Source: Tyto alba (Eukaryota > Chordata > Aves > Strigiformes > Tytonidae). Taken from it: a stretch of 64,000 nucleotides of DNA. The stretch is taken from assembly GCF_018691265.1 (NCBI RefSeq), contig NW_024881321.1:18448698-18512697 (forward strand). The letters run 5' to 3'. A program made the translations under genes and the position numbers. Positions 26,701 through 41,700 of the stretch are shown here, piece after piece. Each line of letters opens with the position of its first letter. The stretch's first letter is position 1. The notes below the pieces were generated by a model that saw only the letters and a list, made by a program, of their open reading frames with translations, searched no databases and had not been told where the DNA came from.

Positions 26701-29700
26701 GATCAGGCATGCATTTAAGAATAGTTTTCATTCCGAAGAAACTGCTACATACAAGCTTTATATTTAGTCCTTCTGCTACCATCTGTAGGTTTAGTTCAGT
26801 TTTTCAAGTTTTCCCTTCCAGAAACTAAAAATAATTCCAGGAATCCGTACTGTTTTCCAATAAATTTTCAGAAATAAAAAAATTAAATATAAATTACTTC
26901 AATTTTCCACCAAAAATTAGCAGACAATGAAGCAGCATTTAAAAATCTCAATTATTACTCTTTTTCAAAGCTAAGGCTTATCTTAAACAACCATCTCGAC
27001 ATTGTACCCAACAGTCTTACTCTCCAATTGCCTTTCATCGTTTCTAAAATGATGGTAGAATTCTCTTCTGAATGTCCTTCAACGTTTACACAGAACATGC
27101 AGCTTTCTGAGGTTCTGTGATCAAACACTGCAGTCTACATACTAATTTTAGTTCTTTATTCCACTACAATAACGTTTGAAAAATTTGCAGTTTCTCAATC
27201 CTACTTGCCTATGGTGGTTGGGGAATGTAATAATGTAACTGGGCAGCAGGGTACAATATTCCTTATAATAAAGTTTTACATTTAAAATGAAGTAACAAAA
27301 CCATATTTAGAATGACTTTTAAAAAGTCAAGTTCCAGAGCTTATCCAAGATAAAATTCTATTTCTTCCTAGTGTGTACTGTTTTATGGTTTAAGTACCTT
27401 TCTACTAAGTACTGTGTGTAAGCATGAATACATAACTGTCTGCATAAGGAACTTAACAAGTATTTTTTCAAAAACAGTTAACTGAATTTCATGAGACAGG
27501 GAAAAGTAACTACCAAAATCGGAAGCGGCCTATCCAAAATAGCAATCTGTTAAGACTCATACTCTCATCCAATACCACCATCTATTAAATGATCTCATAA
27601 TTATAGTCTCATGATCAGATTACCTACAATGGATTGGATGTACAATTTTACATCAATGGCTATGCAGCAGTTTCTTGTGAAAGGACAAGAGCAACAAAAG
27701 AAACAGATTCAACTACACAGATTTCCTAAGAAGGTAAATGACCATGGCTCAAATAAATAGTCTGGTAACTACATTGGATCTCTGCTTTCCTACGATCATT
27801 TTACCATTAAAATCAATAGCTTTGATCAAAATACACTGGAACAGGGTATTTAGGAGACCTAAGATACAAAATGTTTGCTTTATCATAAAAATATCTAGTT
27901 AATATCGATAAACAAATATAAAATGTAGATACAGTATATATGTCAAGAGGACAAGAGGCCAAAATTAACACTGCTGAAACTCTCTATTGTTTTCTCTTTG
28001 TCCAATGTTCAACTAATGCAGTGATGAAGCAGATAATTAAAGCTTTCTTTTAAAAAATACACTTTTTACATATTTTACATAACACTGAGAGATTTTATTT
28101 ATTTAAGGGATGATTACAAAAAGCCTGTATATTTAAATGTGACCAAGTAATGTAATCGAACTTGAGAAGTCTGCATACTAATGAACTGAAGAAAAATGGA
28201 GTCTAATAAAAGAAATGTGACATTCATTTGAATGGAGAATACAATGGCTAATTCAGCCACTTGATTTTCTATTTGTATTTTCAGTCACACAAGAGACTTT
28301 TCCAGTCTCTTTCCTTCTTCTGAAACCAATACGGGTAAAACAGCTTTAGATTCCAAAAGTCTTGTATATTAACAGATTTTTTGATTACATTCTGCTTATC
28401 ATGCCATTTAGCTACCTAAATCAACAGAAAAGGATGAGCAGATATGAATTATTTCACCATTTTAATCTACAGAACCCTTAGCATTTATTACTTAATTGAA
28501 CACCTTTTGCCACAGGAGTCATTCACCTCTGGAGGACTGCACTGATAAAATTTGACAGCTTACAAATACAGTTCTCTTCTTGGATGATTCGGAGAAAACA
28601 AAGAGATATATTTTTGAATACTCTCAACTTACTAATCACCTTAAAAGAGATTTTAATTGAAGACTTTCTACCAGGAAAGCAGTATCACAATGTAATCAAG
28701 ATTTATCAGGAAAAAGTTTTAAGCTGAGCTACAAAAATCAGCAGCTTACAGAAGAGTTTACTGAATTTCATCAGGTTGTGTTTTGAATAATCCCGGAATA
28801 GCATGCAGTAAAGACTAAGGCACTGAAAAGTAAGCCACTGAACCTTGACTTTTATTTTGTGGTCTTTAAAAAAGAAAGATAATGTTAGAGACCATTTTTT
28901 CCTTTTTCCTTTTATGCATCAAACCAACAAATCTTAATGCTTAAATATGGTCATAATGAAATTAAATAGTTTCAGGACGTGCTATGTCCTTTAAAAAATT
29001 TGGAAATATGAGAGGTGTGCAAAGAAACCTTCCATCTGAAACTAGCTCAAAACACACCTCTTATTATACATAGCTACACTGTTGCAATAGTTCCTTTTGT
29101 AAGACTTTTTCTGTGTTGGCCACTGTCTGCTTACTGATCAGAAGCTAAGAAAGCATGAGACTTCTACCTTGTGTCACTGAAGATGTAATGTAACTGGTTA
29201 CTTAAATGAAATTTAGAGACATCTACCAGCTCCTAATAGTCTAAATGATATAAAAACTAATTCACAGCACTGTTTTAAGAAAAAAAAATGATACTTTATC
29301 TGAATTTTACAGAAGCAGAGTGTGAAATGTATTATAATTAAATGCTGTTCTTCACATCTCACTGTACCTGGCCTATTCTAATGAAATTTGAATTCTCAAG
29401 ATTGAGAATTCATCTTGAACTCATCAAGACTGAATGTTCAGCTATTTATTTATGACAGCCGTTTCCTTTCAAGATTTTCTCAGGAAGTACAGGGTATGTT
29501 CTTCTCTAGAAATAAGTGAGTAGCAGAGCCTTCTGATATATACCAACCGGTAACTGGCAATTCTTGCTAACCACATACATGACTGCTGAGCAAAAAACTA
29601 TTCCCTTCAGCAAGTAAAAAAGTATTAGAAATTGTTAAACTAAAAAACCAAAACAAAATAAAATCTAACAGTATAATACTCATATAGATTTACAATATTA

Positions 29701-32700
29701 CTGAAGTTAACTACTTATTCAAGGTGAATTCACTGTTAGCATAGGTGAACAGGTAAAATTCAACTGCTGCATACAAATATTAAGGTTTTGTGAAAATACA
29801 ATATAGCAACTTTCTAATGAGTATCAATTTCTAAGGCCAAACATACAAGCAAGACTAAAGCTTAAATTTTTTCAGTGTTTTCAAATATTCTTCAAAAAGC
29901 TAGATAAATATGCCTGTCTTCACAGTGTTTGAGTGACTGATGGCTGAATACAGAAAAAATTTGCTTCCCAAATGCAATATGAAAGTAATTCCACCGATAA
30001 TCTCTTTATTGAGAGAAATCTCCAAACAGAATTATATCAACAAATAACTTATAGACAGGAAGGTGAATAGGAAGAAGATCTAGTCACATCATATATCACG
30101 TTTGTTACCACATGTGCTGCAGTCACAAGGGATTTATGAATTGCCAAATTTGGCTACTAGCAAACAGCCCAATTTCATTAGAAATCAGAATATCTCAGTT
30201 CTTCTGTCATCAGAAAACACGAACAGCATGACATTACTGGATGCAGGTGTTCAATTTGGCCAAATATTTGTTAACTGTATTAACTGCTGCAGCAGCTCAG
30301 CTCACTCATAAGATGACAAATCAAATCTAAATAGCAGTATTTGCAATTAGATCTGGCTCTCACATTCTGCCCTGAAGAAACCAAGGTACTGCCCGCTCTG
30401 GGGAATGACAAAACCAGACATGCCAGAAAGGCCTGCACGTTCATAAATTTTTTTGAGAAACATTGGTTTGGTTAATATACTTTTCTCCTTCTGTATCTTG
30501 TTTCCAAAAAAGATATAACCTTTGAATTGTAATGATGGTGAACATCATTAAAGTCATCCAGATAAATTATGCTTACTCTTGTTATAAATGCAACTTTTTA
30601 CTCAGTCTTGATGCTCTGGAAATCTTTGATTAGCTACTAATTGATAACTCGAGAATTCAGGTGTAAAACTCACAAAAAATATACACAAAACCCAACAGAG
30701 CCTAAAGAACTTTCAAGTTTTTTTAAAAAAGCCTCAATGACATTGATTCACTACAGGCTGCAAGCCTCTTCTGAAATCACAGCATCACTGATCACTTTAT
30801 GGACAACGACATCTTGCATCAGAAACACCTGGTGCAGACCACAATCTAATACAATTGTACTTTTGTACACTGTCATAGCAGTCCTTACACTTTTGTTTCT
30901 CTTCTAGGAGTAGAGGCTTCAACATAAAAAGCCTTGTACCTTTCTACACTCCACCCTCATTACACAACAGCCCTCAAAAATGCAAACACACATAAGGTAG
31001 TATTTGGAAATTAAATTATTGTTTACCTCAGGACTCATTTGCAGCCTTAATTAAAGAAAGTCTGGCAATGAGGATAGAGTGTACTGTTGGATATTTTTCA
31101 AAGGCACCTTTTACTTACGTCAACAGGCACCAGAAGGCTCTTGCCAAGATGTTGGTTAAAAGAGAGACACCAGGCTTCAGTGTAACCATTCATGTTAGGA
31201 ACATACTTCTTTATTGTCTCATCATTCAGCCTCAGCCAAACACCATCATCATTGTGGATCTATGGGAAACAAGCAACAAAAACGAGCCATGCCCTCCTGT
31301 AACTGTTCCATAGCTAGTAAGGATTAACAGACTCCAGACAAACAGACAATAGTAGCAAGGAAGTAATGATTTTCACTATGCTGAGAGAATGTAAGAAGAG
31401 GTAAAGAAGAATATCAACAAAACCAGAATTTCAAAGCAATGGGAGGCATACTTTTTTAGAAGGCAAGGTGCAAAGATAAATTTAAATCAGGTCATGCAAT
31501 AATAAGAGTTGCTTTGAGAGAAAAGGGGAAAGCAAGCCAAGCCTTCATAAGCTTCGTAGGTTCCCCACTTTCCATTTTTTCACTGCTGATATAACTTTGC
31601 AATTAATTTAAAAGTAAATTGCAAAAATATTCCCTGTATATGAAGTTATACTGTAAGAAAAATACATGCATAGTAATCTAACACACTAGTGAACTTTCAG
31701 AAGTGAAAGATTTAATGAAAATGACACCTATATCTGAATTTTTGTGTAGAGTTGAAATAGTAAGCCATGAACAGCTAAATCCTTAGAGACATTATTGTAA
31801 GATGAACTCTAGGAATTTTGTTTCCTCGTATCAGTCTCAAAAGTTTGTTACACACGTTTTCAAGTAAGTAAATTAAAAGGAAATGACAGCTTGAAAAACT
31901 ACATTAGTAAATATTTAAATTTTGCAATTTATATTCGTATGTTAAGTTGAATATGTCAACATCTAAACATGGAAAAAAAACATTATTTGCATGAATTAAC
32001 TTTACATCTTAGCCCAATTTTCAATAGAAATGTCTTATTAATTACCTCGTCAATGAAAGTGATGGATCCATTGACTTTCACTATGCCTATTTGCTCACTC
32101 TGAAGGGAAGGGTGGCTACGGATACGAAGCCCTGCACTGTCCTTGGCCACAAATTTGCGAACCTAAGAGAAGCAAAGGAAGACAGTAAGGAAGAAAAAAT
32201 TGAAACAGAGCTCTCAGAGTAAAAAGAAATAGGTTTAACAGATTCTGAAATGCTAGTGATGAGATGGCAGTCTTGAGAGTTACAGTTTGTTGCTAGTTTC
32301 CCACGGCTGCTGTGTATAACTTCACTTTTTTACTATAAACAATAAAATCATAACGATAAAAAAAAAAAAATCCTAAAAGTGTGCTGACAGTCTTGGAAAG
32401 ATCTCTGTTATGCCACATAATATTCAGTACAAGCTTCTGATTCTTTTAATTGCCCACAGGCCCTTCCATTTTATTAATTCTTGAAAGTTTCAAGGGTTTT
32501 GCCTTTTCAAATTTAGTATTTCCAGTAACTGATCAACCTGGGATTACTGCTTCTCATTTGTGCTATGATAACATTCTGTTTAGTCAGCTTTTTGGTCAAA
32601 ATTTGGATATTTTTCTTAGCTAAAGAGTTTGAATAGCCTTTTAAAAATAGAAAAAGAACAGATACGTTTATTTTGTTTTCCAAACAGCTATTCCAGTAGT

Positions 32701-35700
32701 TTCAACATTTCACACTGATAGGTTAAATCAGATGCTCCTTGTTACCAGCTTGATTTACTGCAGCTCCCCAAACCTCCCAGTCTATCATTTTTCACCATTC
32801 AAACACATTATCAGGCACCTGTCATACAGAGAACAAACGTAAGCCATTCTCTTCGTTTCTGGTTTTAAGAAGTGGATATAGTCTATGTATGTGATATAAA
32901 ACCTGTTTCTTGGAAGATTATTTTCAGACTCCACATGTAAAACTGAAAAAAGTATCAACTGAAGTATGGACTCAAATTTTAACTTAACATAAAGCACAGA
33001 ACGATACGGAAAGAATAAACTCATTAAACGGTAATGAAAGGTGATAGCGAAGTGCATGAAGTATTTTTTTTTTTCCTGAAAAAATTATTTATTTTTAGAA
33101 ATGGTCTTTATTTAAAGGCTAATTTTTAAAAACAAAAACAAAACCAAAACAGAAGCACATAAAGCCATTCAAATGTAACTTACTCCAAAATGTGTAAGGT
33201 TTTGCTTACTAATAATCTTGTTACTCTAAGGATTCAGATCTCTCTCAACAGCCAAAACTAAGACTTCCAAGGTCCTTATAAAAATGTAAGGCTGAAGCAC
33301 TGCTGGCAGCATTCTCAATGTAGTCAAGCCTATAAACAAAGCCTTGCAAATTAGAGGTTCCTGCATAACTATACCAAAATATTACTTCAAAAAATCATAT
33401 ATGATGGGTTGGATAGAACTTGGATTAAAACCTTGAATTTAGAAGAAGAACTCACACTCATGATTTGAATATGCACAGGCCCGGAAAGAACATTTTTCCC
33501 TTTTGCAGCAGCTAGCTAGTTAATAGAAAACTTCAAGCTGTAACTACAAAGTGTTTAGGGATCAGATCCACTGACAGACAATACAACAAAAAACAGATTA
33601 AAAGTTCTCTTATGCTTATTTATGACCAGCACAAAAAACTTAATTGTCTGAGTCTTCTTTCTGCTATAGTAACTCTTTGCTTGGAATACTTCTCCATGGC
33701 ACAACAGTTCGGTAGCTCTGTCCTATAACACCTCCACAGTCAGTTCTTCCATGGAGCATTCACAAACTGGATTCCAACCAAAAGAAGTGACTAATGCAGA
33801 AAGGCTTAGCAATTAAGATGGATATCTCCCTTACTGCGCACAGCAGTTTTCAAGAGCTTTGTTGCCGTGGCTTCTTAGTGAATCTGAAGAGACAGACCTT
33901 GCAGCCCAGAAACGTGCGTTGTATAGGATAAAGAAACCTTAACAAGCAGGTTAACCTTCTATGAAAGGATGCAAAAAAACATCCCCTGTCCAGAGCCTTT
34001 GGATTTGGTGAGTTTTTTTGCAGATGATGTTGGCTACTTGTTCAGTGACGTAAGGACAGTAGAAACAGTCAAAACATGTTAGTGACCAGTCATTCTGGTA
34101 CCAGTCTTGTCCTTTCCAATTCAGCTAAATTAGGACTGCTTTCTTCTAGTTGGTTCCAACTACCCTGAATTACATTACACAGCTTGAAAGATAATGTTTC
34201 CTTCAATAGGATATGGAATGGAATTTCCTGCAAATTAGTTAATTTAAGTTTCACAGCCAATGAGGAGGCAGCAGTTCTTACGGATAATATACTCCAGACT
34301 GAATACAGGTCCCTATGATAATCTCCTTTACCAACCTGGATGGACAAGAAAATTAGACTTTCACCTGACTTCAAGTAATAGAGAATGAAGAAAGTAATAC
34401 AAAATCGGGATATAGTATCCATTTTCAACTTAAGATTCAAGTAAGATTTGACTACAAAATTGGAATGTTCCACGTCTTAAGTGAAAATATTTTGGTGTTT
34501 GCAGGTGAGAGCAGATCACCGCTGAGAATGCAGTTAGTGTCCCTTGGTTATAACTATCTGTGATTTCAGTCTGACAGAGAAGAGGGAGAAGCTTCTAGAG
34601 CTCAAGTAAGCTCTTTTCCTCACCAAAACGTGTTCTGATGAATTGGACTGTCTCTGGCTGATACATGTCTAATCTGCATTCTTGGCTTCAAAAGCATGGA
34701 GCACAGTATAATAATTACCTTTCTGTATTATTTATAATACTGCTGTTCACACACAAAGAACTATTCTAACCTGGTTTGTTACTTGATTTATTATGACACA
34801 GAAGAAAGAAGACTGATAAAACGATTTACCATGGAAGGTCTAGCATAGTTTTGCAGCAGGCACTACAGACACTATATACAGGACAGAAAGATGGCTCCTC
34901 TTTCAAAAAGACTACAACTTGGAACAAGAAACATGACATGCAAGCAGAACAACACAGGGAGATGATTAAACACTAGGTCAGGCCTCAGAACACCAGAGGC
35001 CTAACTTTTGTCAAGAAATTTAACTGTCATGAAAACTGTTATTTGACAAAATGTAGCTATTATGTATATGAACCAGTCACCTCAATTTCCACTGTAATAA
35101 CTGAAAAGAAAGACAGCACTTCCATCCAGCAATTTATCTTGTCTTAGACCAGATGTGTCTCATTTTGGTGACAGCAAACAACACATACGATGATCAGCTT
35201 GGATGGATGTATCATTAAGTTTTGTGAGATGAGTCTCACCCAGTATGAATTGGGAGTTTTAATTAAGATAATGAAGTAACCAGGAAGTTTTTCTTTCAAA
35301 AGAAGGGAGAAAGCCAAAAGTATTTTTGGGAGAAAAAAAAATGCAATGAGGGATAAAAAATTGTGTGGAAACTGAAGTTAAACTTATTATTTTTATTTTC
35401 AGGTGTGGGTGCCGGGAAAAGAACTTGTTAGTGCCAGAAGCAGATGCTGGATGCATTTGCAGACTGGGGAATGGTACAAGTTATTATCTCTAGATTATTC
35501 AGAAAGTTGGAAAACAGCTAAATCAGGATGTGCTGTATAGGTAAGAAGTTGGCAAACACCTGGTTTTGTAACCATGTATTTTTTAGCCACCTTTGCAGTT
35601 GTAATAAGACAGGAAAGGATAACCTTGGTTATTTCAGAATTCCATATCTTTTAATACAGGTTATTTTCCACAAAAAAAAAGATTCAGTGCCTCATTTAAT

Positions 35701-38700
35701 ATCTCTTCCTTTGTATCTAAAAGGAAGTGGAAGATGGTTCTCTCATTTGGGCACTTTCTTTATAGCACTGTCACATCAGCTTTCAGCTTTCCTCTGTTAG
35801 TTGTGTCTAATTTAGCCCTTTGGGGTGGAATCAGGTGAAATGAGGAAGTCAAAAGCTATGGAAAGGATAACTTTCAAAAATAAAATCATGATGTTCTAAG
35901 AAAGGAAGACATCACTAAAGAAACTAATTTTGGATTTTATACTGACTGAAGATCCTTATCACAAAACAAACAAAATCTTCGTAAAGACCTTTGTACAATT
36001 AATTTCATAGTGCAGTATCAAATAAAAAGAACTAATAGTAGTGCAGAATGCAATCTGTGGCTTTCATAATAGTTGCACTATTGTTGTGTGACAAGCCAAG
36101 ACTAAGGCAGTTTCTGTAGAGCTTCTAACAGTTTTATTAATGGATAGACAGAAAGAAAATGTTATAAGTATTTTTCATTTTATCCAGTATATTAATTTTA
36201 TTCCATTCAGCACATTAAAGTGATTTGCAAATATCTTTAAGTCCTGAACCAATATAACATGATAAAGTATGTATTAAACAAAACAAAATCCCACCAAAAT
36301 GTAACTATCTGGTTTTATTTTTCAGTTCTCCAAACCTTGTTTGGCTGAGGCTCTGCTTTTGGTTTAATAAGTTGAGTTCCAGGAGGTATCATTCCCTTTG
36401 GAGGATCTTTCACTTTCACTTCTAGTCCAGCATCTGTAAGCAAACAAAGACGAAGTTTAAGAAATAAATAAATATAAGGAAATATATCAAACAGTAACTA
36501 CAGTTCATCTGTGATACAATTCAGAGTAGGTAAAATAATCACTTGCTTATCTGCCTGCCATAAACAAGACTTGCTGTTGCTTGATGGTGAAAAGTATTAT
36601 TTTCTCAACATTTGTATCTTCATACGTGGAAATCTACAGATACATAATTTCATGTTGTTGTTAGACATCTGTCACACCTTGTGTACACAGCACTATTAGG
36701 TAATTTTGTATCCTAAGAGAGTCTGTAGGGCTGTGTTTCAAAGAATGGTGAACACAGAAGAGTTTTATGTTTGAAGGGAGCAAGTGAAAGCTCCTGGAGA
36801 GGCAATAGCTTATGCACACTACACTGCTGCAGATGCTAATCGCAAAATGTGAGAAACAGATAAGAGCCTTAAAAAACAAATTACACAACCAGAAAATGCC
36901 TATAATGTAAACAGCCAGCATCTTTAATTACCAACACTGTTATAAAACCAGAAGGCACTGGAAAATATCTCAACACAGTAGCATTCTCAGACTGTGAAGA
37001 AAAATACATGTAATGGCCTCAGCAGATATTTTGTTTTGTTTTGTTTTTTTTTGGTTTCATTTTACAGTGACCCTTCGAAGAGCAGCAACTTGAAAAGAAG
37101 CAGCCAGACCTAGTGATAAAACTGTTGGTTTCTGTAGCATTATTTTAAAGAAGCGTGGGAGTAACAGAAGAAATACAGAAGTACCAAGAACATAAAAAGT
37201 TTGAAACAGAGAAGAAACTAAGTGCTACCGGTATTTAAGCAGTTAAAAGTTGATAGAATTATGGGTACATAAGAGCTTGGGAGGGGAATAATAAGATATT
37301 ATGATTGAACCAGAACAGAAGTTACACTGAAGAAAAATGGCATAGATAAGAGTATACTCACACCTGTTTAATAATCAAGGTTATTATGCAATTGCATTCT
37401 AGCATTTCTAAAAGTTAGCCCTACACAATGCTTGAGGGCAGTGGAATCCCTGTAAAAACGTAACAGCAGCTGGTTTAAATTACAGTCTAATGTTTGTCTC
37501 CAGGGATGGCAGACTGGAAAAAATACAACTGAGTGCACTGGAGGCTCTTATGAAGGAAAATGTTCCTGTTTGGGGAACAAAACCATTAATAATGATCTTT
37601 TATAAATCTTATCTTCTGTAGGTATCACACAAAACTGAGCATCCCAATCCTATATGAATTATGTGTATTTATAAGTATCACTAAGTATTTACAAAAGGTG
37701 CTGTACAGTGTTGGAAAAGAGGAATTGCTGGTGCTGGTGAACTCACTTAAACCCTCCTGTCAAACCTAGGCCTAACTACAATGCCTTCAGCATCTCCACT
37801 ACCGTCTTCATCATACCATCAGTAATACTAACAAGAGAGTACTCAAGATACAGACTTTGTTTTGAAGAGGGAATCCTTCCACTGTGTGCGACGGTATCTC
37901 ACAGTATAGTCCCTAGGACCAGCAAGACAACTAAAATATCTTCAGCAAGGAAGAAACCCAATGCATTTAAAAATTAGTACAAATAATTGAGACTTGGGGT
38001 AGAGTCTCAGTTAAGATCACACTTTCTCAACCTTCCACAAAAGAAATGACATTATTTACTCCTGCATGGTCAAGAAAAATATTCCCTTTCCTTAGGTTCT
38101 TCAGTGTTGGTTTGTTTTGTATTTTTTTTTGTTTGTTTTGTTTTGTTTTTTCACCCTTTAACTATATATCTTTGTCACTTTCAGTTGAAACACTACATTT
38201 TTCTTGCAACATTGAAAGTAGAGAATAAGATATTCTATTAATCTGGTAGTCTAATCACATTATAGATACAGGGTTTGCCACATATTTCCCTATTTCCATG
38301 AAAGGACAGCTGCGGTCTTTATTTTTCTTTTGAGAAAGAAGAGGGAATTAGATGGAAGACTTCTGAACCAGAACTTGGGTGCTAAGTCTTGCTGTGAACT
38401 GTAATAATAAATCTTATGAGCACCAAGACATACATTTATCAGTATACTAAGTGAATATAATATAAATTTTTGCTTAATTATAGTGAAAATTAAGTACCTA
38501 TTTCAATGCCATCTATAGTAACATGAATGGTATAGAGACCAACAGCTCCAGGAGTCCAGTTTGCACAGTATGTACCATCATTATTGACTCTGATCAACAT
38601 GTTTTCACTGGGTCTAGGCACAAAAAAAATAAAATTGAAATTATTAAACAATTACTGTCTTCTTGGAAATCATCTATAATACTTAGTTTGGAACCTATTT

Positions 38701-41700
38701 TTTTTTTCTATCAGATCACCTATGTACCATTTTCCACAGTCCAATGTACTAACCCCATATTATTTATTATGAAGTTATAACCTGCTATGCCACGTTTAGT
38801 TATAGCAAATGATGAAAGAATACATTCAGAGAGCCAATAACACAAATCAGGAAGCAACATTACAACAACTAAGAATGAAAGATTTTAAACAAAAATCTCT
38901 ATATTTAAGAAACAATTTTCATAGTATTTCTATTGTTAGACAAGATTACCTGACAGGCGAAGCTTGGGAGTCTGGGTATAAGCAGAAGTGACAGGACAGG
39001 TTAATTTAAGTCCCTATTAAAAACTAATTTCTTAATGTTTACCTCTTTGGCGTAGGTGAAGCAAACCGTAGTTCTTCAAAAGAATAATTTTCATATGCCT
39101 ATAAACAGATTAAATACAATAAACATAAAATTAGACATTATCAATTATACTACAATCATGAATACAAGATAGCAGAGTATTTTCTCAAAAAGCACACTAA
39201 TCTAGCTTTACACTCACCGGAAGCATTGATCAGTGAACCAGAAACAAATTCCAAAACACGGAAAGAGAAACAGAGACACATTTATACATACATGAAAAAA
39301 GTTTCTTCACTTTCTCTTTAAATTGCCACTATTTAGATAATAAAGATATCTATTGCTAACAAAAAACTTTGTTCAGAGTCAAGTCTTTGAATTTCTTCTT
39401 ATCTCATTTGTATAAAAAGCCTTTGAATGCAGGTAGTGCATTGAAGACCATGTGAAGTTAAGAAAGCAAGTATGTTGCAGCTCAAAAACTGCAAACCTGT
39501 CCAGTGGATTTATCAATGGAATTTTGGATCCTCTTTCTTTCTCCTCAGAGTGAAGAAGAAATTCCCTCTATAGTGATGTGGTATTTCCATTGAGTCCCAT
39601 TACAAAAAAAAAAAAAAAAAAAAAAGAAAAATCCCAACAAAAACAACCTGATTCACTTTCACAACTTCTTGTGAAATGACTGCACTGAAAACTGAAAAAC
39701 CCTGTAAATAGTAAATAATAGTAGTCCTAGAACTGCACAAAGTACCTCAGTAAGAATCTCTCTGGGCTGCAACAGTTGCTATCAGATTTCCATGTTAAAT
39801 CAAAAACAACAGGGGGAGAAGAGGTGGGATAAGAAAATTTGAACATACATGCAGACGAGCCATTTTGGTTATCTATGTAAGGATATAGTTCTGGGTATCA
39901 GTCCCCCAAACATGTCATCATTTATTGTCACGAAGTGAGAAGCTAGAGTTCCTAATCATATTTGGATGCTTCTATAAAGTACTAACACAACATGCAAGCT
40001 GGTATAAAACTAAAATGTCAGGGGACATGTGCATTTTACACTGAAATGACTGCTCAATAATGCAGGGAGGGAAGTAGAAGAAAATATTTACACTTCCTTG
40101 AATTGGTAAAGCTGTTAATAAACTAATCAAACACAGCAGGTAGCACGTTTGCATTTCCCAGAATGTCAGACAGTCCTTGATTTGAGCAACAAAATATGAG
40201 CTCTCTTCTGAATAAAAAAAAAAGGTTAAAGTTTTGGAAGGAAAAGACTTAACCTGAAAGGAACCTCTGAAAGATTTCCCACAAAGGTGTTAAATAGAGG
40301 AGTCAAGCATGTTGCAACAAGAAGAGAGACTTTTTGTATTTCACCTTGCTGTGTGTCTTTTACTTTTTCACTTTTATCTTTATGAAGTTCTGTACTATTA
40401 CCTACAAAGATGACTTTAAATGAATACTTGCGTTTTCATTTTATCTTGCCCTGATTCAATTAAAAAAATGATTACATGTTAACTAGATAACATCAAGCAT
40501 TCCTCACTCAAAGGGTCCATCAAATCTAGAAATTAACTTCTGGACACCCTGCACTTGCTCCACCATCATTTACTCCAGAGTATTTAATGTGTTTCAAGAT
40601 GTGCCACCCTAACAGTCGCATGAGCAGATTTGACACCTATTACTGGAACAGCAGCCACCTGTGGACAATGGTGATCAGAAATTCCATCTAGGTTCCAACT
40701 CTGAATAAACAATTGTCTTCCCCTCCCCCCAAGTCACATGGTAAAATTACCAAGTTACATCAAGCCAAGAAGTGATCTTTGCAGTACCCCGAATGAAAAA
40801 ACAACAAGCAAGCCAATCACACTCATCTTTTTGATATATATTTCCTGGTTGTAATTACCTTTTCAGACATGTGACTTAACAAGTTTTTAAACCATTTGTT
40901 GTACACCATATTGATTTTGTAGTTCTTTCGTTGATACATTAAGACACTATTTAGTAGTCAGTTACAGTATTTACACATAGCTACTGTAGCACTATCCTTT
41001 ACAATAAACAACCCTGCAGCTCTAAAAGATTGTACTTTGTTTTTTTTTCCCCTCCAAATCAATACTAACTGCTCAGTTTTCACCTCTTTAAAAACCATTC
41101 CTTGCAAAGTCTCGGAGCTGATCCATTTGTCAACGGCTCATTTCAACAGATGCTGTTTAATATTTATGCATTGATACACAAATCATTTGTATGACCTTTT
41201 TACTATGCTGAGCTCTGATTTTTTTCCTATGTTCACCAGTTCTAGTTTTTAACACAGATCCACTGCAACACTTCAACTCTATATGAATACATTGGTTTGA
41301 CTTCCCCTCCACCATTTCAACAGTTGTTTTAATTTCTCCTCAGTGACTCAGACTATTTTGTTACTCAGAGTAAACAGAATCAAAGACAATTTTTCTTTTT
41401 AAATGCTAATCCAGTTTGTGACTGCTTTAGAGTTCAGGCAATTAGCCCTTTTGGTGCACCTAGTCTTCTGCTGAACTTAAATATAATCAAAGTAATTTGT
41501 AATTAATGTATTTTTAGATTGTGACCAAACTGAAATATACCTTTTTCCTTCTTCCTTGCATACCTTTACACACTTTGAGTGCTGAATTGTATAGTTATAC
41601 TGCTAAAATGACAGTAATTTACCTTCATCATTGTAATAGCAATATACCGAGCTTCTTTTACTATCATTGGCTCATAGGAAGAATCAAGCTTTGGTGAAGG

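Larger units (their letters stand above)
22684..31118 (-). other. MYCBP2: Intron between exons at 31119 and 22683
   Basis: A GT-AG intron of 8,435 bases, the second longest here. It contains an old CR1 relic at about 23580-24070 and a 24-base palindrome at 29389-29412. The rest is AT-rich unique-looking sequence with no gene seen. Confidence 0.85.
36434..38497 (-). other. MYCBP2: Intron between exons at 38498 and 36433
   Basis: A GT-AG intron of 2,064 bases with two T/TTTTG-rich tracts at 37029-37054 and 38109-38151. Nothing else seen. Confidence 0.85.
39099..41622 (-). other. MYCBP2: Intron between exons at 41623 and 39098
   Basis: A GT-AG intron of 2,524 bases. It holds a 22-base A-run at 39604-39625 and a probable CR1 relic at about 40740-41020. 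Confidence 0.85.

Noticed and set aside
34090..34473. 127-codon minus-strand frame
   Set aside because: No family similarity recognised and no phase-compatible splice sites; probably chance in a less AT-rich patch.
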